64,000 nucleotides of DNA from Scytalidium lignicola (taxonomy: Eukaryota; Ascomycota; Leotiomycetes). A program made the translations under genes and the position numbers. This document shows positions 1 through 11,132 of this stretch, piece by piece. The DNA is taken from NCBI GenBank assembly GCA_002812745.2, contig NCSJ02000184.1, forward strand, positions 1 through 64,000, in the 5' to 3' direction. Below the pieces are notes generated by a model, which saw nothing but the letters and a program-made list of their open reading frames with translations, was not told the origin of the DNA and did not search any database. How positions within the stretch are numbered: the stretch's first letter is position 1; every line of letters begins with the position of its first letter.

Positions 1-1588
1 CGAACACACAATTCCCCATCCTGCTCCTCCTGCTCCTCCTCACTCACTCTCTCTCTTTCTCTTCGTCCCCGTCCATCCTTTTCTCCTCCTCCCGACCTCT
101 CCATTTTCTTCCTTTCCTTCAAGGAGGCAGAGTTCCAGCTGGTACGTGCCTTTCTCTCCCTCAATCCAGCTCTCCTGCATCTGCACTTCCTCGCCCTCGC
201 CCAGACTACGCCCGACGCTTTTTTTCTCGCCTGAGTTTCTGATCAGAATCTTAGTAAACCCACCTGGGACCTGCATTAGACGTGTGGAAGCAGCCCAGTC
301 CTCCGCACTCGACCACCGACCACCGACCACCGTCAACCATCCGTCGATCTTCCTCATTGACCACAGCTACTTCTGCTGCGATTGCTGCTGCTTGCCTTCA
401 GCAATTACTTCCGGCGCGCTGTGTTTTCGAGAGATAACCCACGTCGCACGACCATTCCTCTGCAGCCCCCCCCCCCAAGTCGCCAAAAACGTCGAATTGA
501 AATACCAAAGCCTTCGCCCATCCCCGACGGGAAGACTGATCCTAGATACAAGCAGACTCCTGCACGTTCGCGTAACTACCAACGCAGCCAACAATCTGTC
601 CGTGGAGTTATCTACCTGAACTCAATTGCAATTGGCACTTTGCACGCGTGCCCTCAAAAGTTCCCTTTTTGACGACCTTTTACGAGCCAAAGACGTCCCT
701 TTCAAGCATTTTCCTCGAGTCTCCCAGACGGCACCTTTTTTCTTGTTACGAAAGGCGTTTTCTGGTGGGCTTATGACCTTCGATCCGTCACGATACAAAT
801 TATTCTTGTCCGTGACTTGACACCAGATTAAAACAATTAAAAAAATAAAAAACCTCAAAACGTTTCGTACCGGCTAACCCAACAATTTAGATTGGGTCCA
901 TAAAAAGAGCCGTTTGCAACTCGGGCAACGTTTGCAGGAAGCAATCTTTCCTGTGTAAAACTCAAAAGAAACTTTTTTTCCAATAATTTGGGCGGCTAAT
1001 ATTGTCACTCGAATTAATTTTTCTCTCTCTTCGAGCTATTCTTCCTCAGGTCTTTATAGCAAGCAAAGGCCTGTTTTATTATTGTTATTATTATTCTTGT
1101 TTGCCTTGCTGCGATAGCACTGCCCGGATTGGCAGTTCTGCATTGGCTTTTCCTCCGACTTTGTCCTTCAGGACTTGACAGATTCAACCGATAAGCTGGA
1201 TCTTCCGTCGATATCACAGGTCCATACCCGGGGTCTCTCTGACGTGCCGTTCTACAATCATCACGCTGCTCAACGACCATTGTATGTGAATGATCGATTG
1301 CCCTCGCTGCCTCTGCCGCAACCGCAACCGGCATACTCCTCCGTTTCCTCGTCTCCCCGGGTTGGCTCCTTAGCTTCGTCTGCTTTAAACAGCAACGGTT
1401 CTCATACATCGTCCATCTCATCGTCTGCTTCGTCATACACGACTGCTCCGTCCAACGACCCCAAAACGCCCTCACCGACTCTTGGTGGAAGCAACGGTCT
1501 ACCCACATCTCTCCCGCAGCCTTCATACAGCGGCAGCTCTCCTTCCACGGCGTCGTATTCTTATAACCAAGAATCCTACTCCAACAAC
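1..1588 (+). promoter_or_regulatory. Promoter and long 5' leader of stuA
   Basis: Pyrimidine-rich sequence at 40-130 (CT tracts), several short reading frames, and no convincing separate gene. A 15-codon upstream ORF starts at ATG 773 and ends at TGA 820. A strong 3' splice site (pyrimidine tract then CAG) ends at 1171, and from 1172 the stuA frame is open without stops into the conserved ATG at 1589. One ACGCGT site near 645 fits both the MluI box and the published StuA response element (A/T)CGCG(T/A)N(A/C). Long leaders with small upstream ORFs are known for Aspergillus nidulans stuA; that this leader works the same way is inference. Confidence 0.6.
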
Positions 1589-3674
1589 ATGAACCACAGC
1601 TCCCAAGAGATGTATTACCCCACGCATATGTCCGCGGGGCAGCCTCCAGCACCTCAAACCGTCACGTCAGGTGCTTTGGCCCACTATTCCCAGCACCAAC
1701 AGCCACCGCTGCTGCAGCCAGGCCCGGCTCAGTATTCTCCAGCGCCTGTGGCATATCCTCAATACGGCTATGCCAATGGATTAGCTTCCCCTCAGTCTGC
1801 GGGCCATCAGGTCCCCGGGTCCATGGGCGGCCAAGGCAATGTTTTGCCGCTTCCAGCAATGGCAGCCCAGCCTGGAATGACGAACCAAGGATATGCACCA
1901 CAGCAAGGTTTTGATACCACTGGCCAAATTGCTCCCCCAGGAATGAAACCTAGAGTGACTGCAACCTTGTGGGAAGATGAGGGCAGTTTATGTTTCCAGG
2001 TTGAGGCCAAAGGCGTGTGTGTAGCCAGGCGTGAAGGTATGACTCGGATCACATTTTTGAAAGAAATAGCCTTTTTTTTTTATTTTTAGGAAAATTACTC
2101 TCAACTAACCATGTTTTTTTGGCAGATAACCACATGATCAACGGCACCAAACTTTTGAATGTGGCCGGAATGACGCGTGGCAGAAGAGACGGCATTCTTA
2201 AGAGTGAGAAAATGAGACATGTGGTGAAAATTGGCCCTATGCATCTAAAAGGCGTTTGGTAAGTTTACTTGCGGGATGGAATTTCNTTTTTTAATACCTA
2301 GTGATAGAGAGCCACTTTTGCTGATCCGAGGTTTCCAGGATTCCGTTTGAGCGCGCTCTTGACTTTGCCAATAAAGAAAAAATCACTGAATTGTTGTATC
2401 CATTATTTGTCCACAATATCGGAGCACTTTTGTACCATCCAACTAACCAGACTCGAACAAATGCTGTCATGGCCGCTGCTGAACGCCGAAAGCAGGAGCA
2501 GAATCAGATCCGAAATGCTCCACCAGCGGGTTTACCTTCGATTCACCACCACCCCATGAATCCTTCGATGGCAGGCCACTTGCCCAGTCCGCAGCATTCA
2601 ATCGCTCCTCACCCAGGAACAGTGGCTCGCCCGACTCTCGATCGTGCACACACGTTTCCAACGCCTCCGACAAGTGCATCTAGCGTGATGGGAAATATGG
2701 GTAGTTCGGATGGAGGTTATCAATGGACTCAGCAAGGAATGGGAAACGTGCAAGGTACAAATCCTTTGTCTATTGATACTGGACTAAGTAACGCTCGCTC
2801 AATGCCAACCACTCCAGCTACGACCCCACCTGGAAACTCCATGCAGAATATGCAGCAGTATCAGCAAGGTGCCCAGCCCTATGACGCCTCACGGCAGATG
2901 TACTCGGCGCCATCTTCTCAGCAGAGCTCTTACCAGCAGTCAGCTGCAGGGCAGGATCGATATGCACAGCCGAACTCATACGTCAAGAATGAGATGGGTC
3001 CTCCATCCAGCCGAACAACTGGCTCGGAGCATCACGACCCAAAGGATCCGAATGGAATGATTCATCATAGTCAGGGAAACGGACAAGTGGGCCATGTAGT
3101 TGAAGAAGAGGCAGATCATGAACACGATACGGAATATACGCATGATAATTCGGGGAATTATGATGCCAGTCGCAATTCCTATAGTTACAACAATGGCCCC
3201 AGTGTAGGGTCTATACCGGGCGAGCATGCCCATCTATCTCCTGAAATGACTGGCTCCCCAAACCATCAAGCTGGATCAGGCCGGGCTACTCCACGAACAG
3301 CAGCCGCGCCACAACCTTACTATACCCAACAACAAAGTGGCTATAGTACACCTCCTCGGGTCCAGCCACCATCAAGTAATCTTTATAATGTAATGAGCAG
3401 TGAACGTGGAACGGCAAACACCAACGGTAGTGATGTTTATGCCTCTCAGCCAGATATGAATGGCTACGCGTCTCAACATCCAGTCATGAATGGTGCTCCC
3501 GGAAACAATAAGCGGGGTAGGGACGATGATGAAGACAATCGCCCTTCTAGCCGTGGCCCTGAAACTGAGGGTCTGAAGAGACGCAAGACCGTGGGCGAAG
3601 TTTCAGCTCCCGGGCCAGGATTCGAGCCCACACTTAGTCGAGCTCGAACGTCCATTTCCCAGCGACGTCGGTAA
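1589..3674 (+). CDS. stuA: APSES transcription factor StuA/Asm1
   Basis: Fungal developmental regulator that binds DNA through an APSES (KilA-N-like bHLH) domain and controls conidiophore, dimorphic and sexual development. Exons 1589-2036, 2126-2258 and 2339-3674 give 638 residues in one frame; both introns are GT-AG, the first with a CTAAC branch site. The start [15 protein letters not shown] resembles starts of known homologues. The APSES domain runs from about residue 120 to 230 ([57 protein letters not shown]). The rest is Gln/Ser/Pro-rich and disordered, with the conserved block [13 protein letters not shown] and a C-terminal basic cluster KRRK as a likely nuclear signal. An N lies in intron 2 (2286). 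The frame is open upstream of this ATG to 1172, so a longer N-terminal isoform is possible. Confidence 0.95.
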
Positions 3675-4441
3675 TTCGATTTCGCGCCGAGTTTTGAACT
3701 CCCATCCATCCCTTTTATGCAACCTCAAGCTAAGCCCGCTGTATCACTGGAACCCCCACCCGCTTATATACCCAGCTTTCTAAAATTTCGAACTGCATGA
3801 ATTGGGAATGGGATACAAATCTCCACATTCCTTGAAAAAAAAAAGTATTATTTTCTTTTCTTTTCCGGCTTCACGATTGTCTTTGTATTCCGCTGAAACA
3901 ACCACTCGGCATATTCTTCTTCTCTTCGCTTCCAATGACGAGCTTACGACCTTAGTTTTAAAGATGGTCTTTCATTGTTGATATGGCTGATGATTTTACG
4001 CTTTGCAAAAGNAAAAAAGGGGGATTAATCGAAGAGACGGGATTCCCAAGATACACATGCGAGCGAATGGTTGCCACAACGCCTGTAATGAACCTAGGCG
4101 CGATGAACTGGCCGGCGGCTATTTGTCGACTTGTTTTCCTTGAGTTTTACATTCATGACCATTAACGACCATTTCTTTTATTCTTCTGGTTCTTTTATGT
4201 AGCTGATGAACGATTTATGAGAGAAATTAAAAGCTTTGGATTGAAAAATCAGAATCATTTTACCATCTTTATATTACAGAAGTGATTTTATATATATACT
4301 AGGCGCTTGTTCCGATATATGATGCCTGGCAAGTACGCTCGCATAATTTTGAAGTCCATGCTTTTTTCTCATACGCCATTAGACGCCGAACTTGAAAAAT
4401 ATATAAACAAAATCCGAAATACCCTTCAGTACAAAGAATGC
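3675..4441. other. Convergent intergenic region stuA / PRO2
   Basis: About 770 bases of AT-rich 3' flanking sequence between two converging genes, with a poly(A) tract near 3836 and an N at 4012 beside a homopolymer. A 60-codon frame at 3983-4165 has no recognisable content. I see no gene. Confidence 0.6.
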
Positions 4442-5798
4442 TCATACGTCTAGCTTTTGGTGTTTGAACTTTTTCTTCCCTTCTCCCTCACCATAGCTGG
4501 CTGACATATGACCAGCTCCTCGAATCTTGTATTTATATATCATGAGTCCCTCCAATCCGACTGGACCACGCGAATGGATCTTATTTGTACTGACGCCAAC
4601 TTCTGTGCCAAAGCCATATCGATTTCCATCTGCCATCCTGGTAGACACGTTCCAATAAACCCCTGCCGCGTCCACTCCAGACATGAATTTCTCTGCTAGA
4701 TCCTTCGAGGATGTGATGATTGCATCAGTGTGTTTCGATCCATGAAGGTTGATATGGGAAATGGCTTCGTCAAGGGATGAGACTGTTCTAATGGAGACGA
4801 CGAGAGCAAGATGTTCAGTATCATAGTCACGTTCTGCAGAATCTTGCAGACTGGCAGCAGCTTCTGTCGGAAGNTTTTTGTAGAAGGGCAGCTTTGCTCT
4901 TGGCATCGCAGCGCAACGATACACCCTTTGCAACGAGTGCCTTAGCGACTGGTGGAAGGAGGGTTTCCAACGCACTTTCCTCAACAAGCAGGGTTTCGGC
5001 GCTATTGCACGCTGCGGGATAGGAAGTTTTAGAATCAACAATTACATCTACCGCAATCTTTTGATCTGCCGTATGCTCGAGATATATCGAGCAAAGCCCA
5101 TCAGCGTGACCGAGGACGGGGATCTTGGTATTATCTTTGACATATCGAACCAGCTCGTTCCCACCCCTCGGAACAACCAGATCGATATACGTATCCAGCG
5201 CGAGCAATTGTGGGATCACATCCCGCGTGGTAACCAGCTGTATCGCAGAATTCGGCACCTGCGTCGTCTCCAATGCCGCGGCAATCACCTTCGATATAGC
5301 AACGAATGACTCCGTGGACTCCTTCCCTCCCTTCAGTATCGCCGCATTGCCGGACTTGATCGCCAGTGCGGCAATGTTCGCAATGACCTCCGGCCGCGCC
5401 TCGAAGATTATCAGCAGCACGCCTATCGGACAGGAGACGCGCTCAAGCTCCATCCCGTCGTCAAGGAGCGTCCGCAGCGTCACTTTCCCCACGGGATCCT
5501 CGAGGCCTCGCACGTCGAGGATGCCACTCAGCATGTCATCGTACTTCCCTTTCTTGGTTAGGTCGAGGCGGGAGACGAGGCTGGGGCTTAAGTCGCCGTT
5601 TGCGGCTGCTTTTTGGGCTGCTGTGAGGTCGCGTGCGTTTGCTTCGAGGATGGTTGAGCGGGCGGTGGGATTGGAGAGGGCGGAGTGGATTGCGGTTAGA
5701 GCGTCGTTGCGGGCGGTGGTGGAGAGGGTTGCGAGGATGTGGGAGGAGGATTTTGCTGCTTCGGCGCAGTGGATTGGGAGGGCGTTTGTTATTGACAT
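4442..5798 (-). CDS. PRO2: Gamma-glutamyl phosphate reductase (glutamate-5-semialdehyde dehydrogenase)
   Basis: Second enzyme of proline synthesis: NADPH-dependent reduction of gamma-glutamyl phosphate to glutamate-5-semialdehyde. The N-terminal part (5798 down to about 4874) carries IFEARPEVIANIAALAIKSG, ILKGGKES, VPRGGNELVRYV, IPVLGHADGLCSIY and the catalytic cysteine in SYPAACNSAET (residue about 264). The C-terminal part (about 4872 to 4442) carries HINLHGSKHTDAI, NVSTRMADGNRYGFG and KIHSRGPVGLEGLM. The two halves lie in different frames, and the break falls exactly on an N next to a T run at 4873, so this is a homopolymer sequencing error and not a real frameshift. Restored length is about 450 residues, normal for fungi, with no intron. 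It is divergent from CSN3. Start ATG at 5798 fits the family N-terminus. Confidence 0.95.
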
Positions 5799-6562
5799 TT
5801 TAATTTAGTGTACGTATGTGGTTTTTTGAGTTGTGTGTAGATTTAGTTGTTGTTGTTATTGTTGTCGTCGTTGTCCTCGGTGATTGTTGTTGGTGTGGTG
5901 GGGTTGAGAGGACCCTGGAGAGAGGGGGGCTTCTTGCTAGGTGAACAAATTGGCGAATAGTTAATTAGTCCTTTCCGTTAATTCCTCCCCTGGTGTACCC
6001 TGTAGAAAAGTGTGGATTGCGATAGATTTTATAGAAATTGGGTTTTACGTGGAGTGTATTCTGGCAACATCAATACCTGCATGAGTCAACTTGGAGGGGC
6101 NTTTTTTTTGGAAGCTCCGATATCCGGATCAACCTTGATCCAGCCAAAGCTTCTGGTGTGGAGGGAGTGTGTGGAGCAGCACACGAGCCGCCCGCACGTC
6201 AATCAGGCAGGAAAGCTAAAATCACCCCTCTAACGACTACTACTATTACATCGGTGCAGCCTTTCATCTAGACCTCCCACTCCACAAGCTTCTCTACTTC
6301 TTATAGAACAACCTTCTCGCCTTACATCTCACCTCACAGAGACAGGCGGCAAACAGCTCTCTATCGCAGACAGCTTTTGCTCCCCCCGCCGAGACTTTAT
6401 CTCCGTCCTTCTCCGTGGAAGCTCTCCATGTCGAAGCTGGCTCGAGAGCTGTTTCCATTCAGATAACCTCGCGAGCCTCTCTCCGCCTCACCACCACTTT
6501 CCCACTCTTACCGCCACCACCACTTCCTTTTTGTCCCCTGTTCCTTCAGATAATTAAAAGCA
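5799..6562. promoter_or_regulatory. Divergent promoter region PRO2 / CSN3
   Basis: About 760 bases between the divergent starts of PRO2 and CSN3. It has TTG/TTGT-rich sequence near 5840-5900, an N beside a T run at 6101, and CT-rich tracts typical of fungal promoters just upstream of the CSN3 start (6380-6560). No convincing gene. Confidence 0.6.
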
Positions 6563-8264
6563 ATGGACACATTACTTCCCAAGCTGCTTTCCTTCCCCCC
6601 GCATCCACCGCCTGCGCAACCGCTCTCTGACCACAACTATGACAGAGAGATCACCGCTTTGATCGATGCGGTAAAAGGGATTCCGGATAAGCGATTACTG
6701 TTGCAGACTTCTGGGGGTGAAAATCCATTAGATGTGAGTTATGGGACATTGTTTTCCCTTTTAAATGTATTCTTGAAAGAGGAAATTAAAAATTAAAACC
6801 GTGAACTCCTTCTTGTGAGAAAGAAGAAAACAACTTAGATCTAATTCGTTTTGCTTGAANTTTTTTTTAGGTTATTAATCCAGCTTTGAATACGGTTCCT
6901 TACGTTTATATCTTAAATGCTCATATAAGCTCGAGAGAAGGAGATCCTGCTACCTTGTGGCAGCGGGCGACGAGTTTCTTGGAAATGTTTGATCCGAGAC
7001 AGATCAGATATCTGGGAGAAGAATTCACAAAGGTTATAGAAGCTGTAGCGTTCTTTGCGAGACAGAGTCAGAAAGTCAGTATTTTATATTTTTATATTTT
7101 ACTCCTTCTTTAGTTCTGGCATTTTCAGATCGCAGAGTAGGACTAAATAGGTTATACTGACGTAACTCATAGCCAGAAACTGCTATTCCTCCGATACGAA
7201 ATGCTCTTTTACGACTAGACCCTTCTGGTTCAATTCTAACATCACATCATCTACTTCTTGTCAAACTAGCTTTAGAATCACGGAGTTATGGTACAGCCCT
7301 TCCTGTTCTCAACAACCCAATACTTTACTTCCCAGGATCAAGCAGTCAGCCCAAGCCACACTTCCTCTGCGAGCAAGATTTGCCTAGCACAGCATACATA
7401 ACAGCCTCGTCAGGATTGACTGCCAAGCTTAAATACCAAGATATCTTGGAATACTTTTTATACAGTGCCATGGCTTACATTGGGTTAAAAAACTGGGATA
7501 TGGCTACGGAATACCTGGAAGATGCAATAACCTATCCCTGTAAGGATGGTGGAGTCAGTAAGATAATGGTAGAAGCCTACAAGAAATGGGTACTTGTAGG
7601 ACTCTTGCAGCATGGCCGACCACTAAATCTTCCTAAAACCACCACCACTGCTGCAGCAAAATCATATAATGTCCTAGGAAAACCATACGAGACAGTTGCC
7701 ATGATTTTCCAACGAGGTACAGCAGCGCGTCTGAAAGCAGAGGTAGAGGCTGGAGCAGATATCTGGCGAAACGATTGCAATACTGGCTTGATACTACAAG
7801 TCCTTGCCGCATTTCAGAAATATGAGATCCGAAATCTCGCAACAATATACAGCAAGATCTCAATTCCTGAGGTCTTAAGTCTCACAATGAGTGCCGAGAC
7901 AGCCGACTATTTATCGTCACCCGAGGCAGCGGAGCTTCTAATTCGAGACATGATTGCAGATGGCTCGTTACAAGCTTCACTAAGTCCTTCTTCCTCCGGA
8001 AACCCTGGTGTCCTCACTTTCAGTCCGACTGGTGGAACTGTCCTGTCTGAAGCCGAGATTCAGAAAGAATTAGCTGCCGCCATGAACCGGATCCAGGCAT
8101 TAACAAAGGAGATCAAACAAACAGATCGAAGTCTGACACATGAGAAGGAGTATATCAAGCATGCACAGAAGCAAAGAAAGAACGCGAAGAATGTTCTAGA
8201 AGGAGGCGTGGATCCGGATTGGAATGCAGTCGATGACGAGGATATCATGACAGGGATCTATTAG
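6563..8264 (+). CDS. csn3: COP9 signalosome subunit 3
   Basis: PCI-domain subunit of the COP9 signalosome, which removes Nedd8 from cullin-RING ubiquitin ligases and in filamentous fungi couples light, development and secondary metabolism. Exons 6563-6733, 6871-7074 and 7173-8264 join in phase to 488 residues. The middle helical repeats include FLEMFDPRQIRYLGEEFTKV and ILEYFLYSAMAYIGLKNWDMA, and the PCI-like winged-helix part is around LATIYSKISIPEVLSLT and AAELLIRDMIADGSLQASL. The tail has a charged coiled coil (KELAAAMNRIQALTKEIKQTD). Intron 1 contains an N beside a T run (6860). Assignment rests on remembered similarity to fungal CSN3; another PCI protein is the only reasonable alternative. 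Confidence 0.88.
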
Positions 8265-8805
8265 AAATGGATCAGGGGAATTTTTTTGGGAGTTCCTAAA
8301 GGCGAAAGAGAGGGAGGGCATTATCATTCGGGTTTGCTCATGAAGTGTGATGAAATGGGTGTTAGAATGAGGTTCTTAAGAAATATTCTACATGAAGTCG
8401 GTATCCTTGGTGAGGACTTCCAGTGAGGGTCCATGATATTTGCATAAGACCTGGACCTGTGCAGCAGCAGCAAAAGACAGCATCACCTTACGTAGAGAGT
8501 AATTTATCACTAGCATCCAAGGACGAAAAGAAAGGCTGTTCTCGAATCATATTTTAAATCAAGACATATACGCCATAGCTATCGTAACACCTACACCAAT
8601 GATTATGAAAAGCCATCTTCTCCATCCTGACTATACACCTTGTTCATAAAAGATTATGATGTGCTGTCAAATATAGCTATACACACATACAAGGTCAACA
8701 TCCAAATCGTGTTTCCGAAGGAAACTATACTCCTTTTCTCAGGACATATCGTCGTAATAGAACCAACTCAGCATGATTTGATGCTCAGAGAGGGTTTGGT
8801 CTGCT
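8265..8805. other. Convergent intergenic region CSN3 / RFA1
   Basis: About 540 bases of 3' flanking DNA between two converging genes. A 62-codon frame at 8640-8828 reads into the RFA1 terminator and has no family features. No gene seen. Confidence 0.6.
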
Positions 8806-10850
8806 TCAATCGATGTTATATAACTTAATGAGTTCAGCCAACTTATTCGCCTCTTGCTTATAGTTGATCGGAGATGCGCTCATAACTTGATACCGGATTC
8901 TTCGTACCGTGTTAGTGAGATTCAGATTCAGAAAGTGAGAAAATTAAGGTCATTCATACCTTTGTTGATCCTGGTAACTGTCCATCTTAGCTCTGCATCT
9001 AAAGGTCAATGTCTTACAGCTGGCATTATCAAAGACCTCAGTCGTTTTAGCCAGATCATTTTCTTTTATGTCCATCAATTCGTCGGCAGACATGCCCATG
9101 ATCATCCTACCGACATCATCGAAGCAGCTTAGCCACAGCTGACCAGTGTGATCACTTGCGTTTACAGACATGATGTATCGGTATTGTGGTTTTTGATGTG
9201 TTTGATCGCATTTTTCACAACGCCATGTCCCATCACCCATATCGGTAACTTTCTTATTACAGCCTTCGTTCAGACACGCTGGGTAGGCGATGTTCTCTTG
9301 TTTGATGAAGATAACTGTCGCTTTGAGATAGAAATAATCAGGGTCCTCAGACGTTCCAAGACCTTCATCTCGGACTTGGATAATGAGTTTTGATTGATCT
9401 GGTCGACCGCCAGCCGCGCCAGCACTAGCCATATTTGAATGAGAGTTGAAGGAATCGTTGCGTCCTTCAGCATTGTACCATCCCTTCAACTTGTGAGCTT
9501 CTGCAATATCAGGGTCGACAGACATAGAGCCAGAAGAAAGGAGACTGAGACTTTTCCCGCCGAAGTCAGATACTTTTGCGCCTTTGAATGCAACCACGGC
9601 TTCTTGTTCCGCATCAAAAGCGGTTGCCGTTTTACCCCAGATAGTTAATTTAACTTGAAATCCTGTATTGTCTACTATCGTTAAATCCCTCTTGTTGTAA
9701 GGTTTGTTGGTGGTCTTGGAGACGATCTCTTCGACGTTACCAACATCCTTAAGTACACCAATGATATCGATAGTAGAGTCCTTTTCAACATTTTGTAGAG
9801 CATCAATACTAGTGAAGTTATATCGTACTTGAGGCACACTGTCTTGATCTTCGGCCTTTTCAACTAGTGTATCCCGCTCAAATGTAAGTTCATAGTCATT
9901 AGGCAAGTTTGTAAATTGCTTCTTTGCCAATTGCACTCGACAGGGACTTGATATATAGTAGACTGATCCTTCCTGGAACACATCATAGAGCATATCACAC
10001 TGGTCGTTGAAGGCAGTAGCTTTTATCTCTCCACTTTCATCTAGCAAGTTGACGCTGAAAAGCTTGCCCTCATTACCGCCCGGTTTGTGCCAGGTCCGAA
10101 TATCTGATTTACTGGTTACTCGAGCTTTAATGGTCCACTTATGAGCGTAGGGTGATAACCCTTCGATCGGATATATGGTAGCATGTGCTGAAGAGTTGGT
10201 GGGAGCAGATCGCGACGGGAGTGCACGATCTTGAGCCGGCGGTTGCTGCGGCCGATTCCCGTAAAACCCATTGGCACCAATGGTTGTGTTTACTGGCTTA
10301 ACATCCTCTCCTTCCTCTTTGACTTCCAGAGGTTGGGGGTCGCCGATCTTCTCAAATTCACCCAAGCTCTCCATAACTTCGAGGTCTAGGATGATAAGAA
10401 TTCTAGACCAGTTAGCAAAACTAATAACAAGTTTATAGCATCTCCCTCACCTCTTTCCCTTCACTGAATTTGCTTGATATTGCTTAAGTCGTACAAAAGA
10501 GCCCTTCTTCAGCTTTCCTTCATGTATAACGTGGTTTGCTTCTACACCCGTGTTAAACTAATCTCTCTTACATAGGTTTCATATCTCTAACTTACGGGTG
10601 GCAAGCATGCTCTGGACAAAGTTTCTGATATCACTTAAAACGATCCGATACCGTTCAGGGACTCCCTCTGCCTGAGACCCAAGAGCTTTGATCTGGACAC
10701 ATTGGCATATCGGGACTGGAAACTCTCTTTCGATTTTCTCAGGGCTGTTGAAAATGGTACTGCGGGTATTTATTAGCAGATAATTAGGTATAAGAGAAGG
10801 TATTCTTACTCTATAGCTCCTTGTGTGATCTGCGCGCGTGCTACCTCCAT
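8806..10850 (-). CDS. RFA1: Replication protein A large subunit (RPA70/Rfa1)
   Basis: Largest subunit of the single-stranded DNA binding trimer needed for replication, repair and checkpoint signalling. Exons on the minus strand: 10850-10810, 10759-10596, 10541-10451, 10402-8960 and 8899-8806, giving 610 residues (yeast Rfa1 is 621). The first exons encode the N-terminal OB fold (QCVQIKALGSQAEGVPERYRIVLSD, MLATQANHVIHEGKLKKGSF), which the largest open frame alone would miss. Next come the DNA-binding OB folds (IYPIEGLSPYAHKWTIKARV, SVYYISSPCRVQLAKKQF) and the C4 zinc ribbon CLNEGCNKKV...WRCEKC. The last intron splits an Arg codon and restores the conserved end RYQVMSASPINY...LAELIKLYNID. Two MluI boxes lie 72 and 87 bases upstream of the ATG. 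Divergent from the dienelactone hydrolase gene. Confidence 0.96.
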
Positions 10851-11132
10851 CTTGAAAGACTTGATGAACTCTGTATCCCGATAGTCTTTCTTGATGTTGA
10901 CTTTTCTGGAGGGGGCGTTTGACGCGTTACGAGGAGACGCGTAAATTGATTTCAGGTCGCCTCGCTAGGCTGGGTTGATCGACCCCGCTGACGCAAGGGT
11001 CCCAAGTTGCGCGGCTGTGCTGAGGTACTGTACACTTCTCATCAAGCTTGCTCAAGGTGCTTGCTTGCCTACCTCGAAGGTGCTTATTATCATAATCATC
11101 ATTGAAGAAATTACCCAGAAAACATACGTCCA
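10851..11132. promoter_or_regulatory. Divergent RFA1 / hydrolase promoter with two MluI cell-cycle boxes
   Basis: Two perfect ACGCGT hexamers, at 10922-10927 and 10937-10942, lie close to the RFA1 start. In yeasts MCB elements bound by MBF drive G1/S transcription of replication genes including RPA subunits; the same role here is inference. The sequence ACGCGTTA also fits the StuA response element consensus. Confidence 0.65.

Noticed and set aside
146..619. 157-codon frame in the stuA leader
   Set aside because: Begins on a non-ATG codon, has no protein-family features and sits in CT-rich leader DNA.
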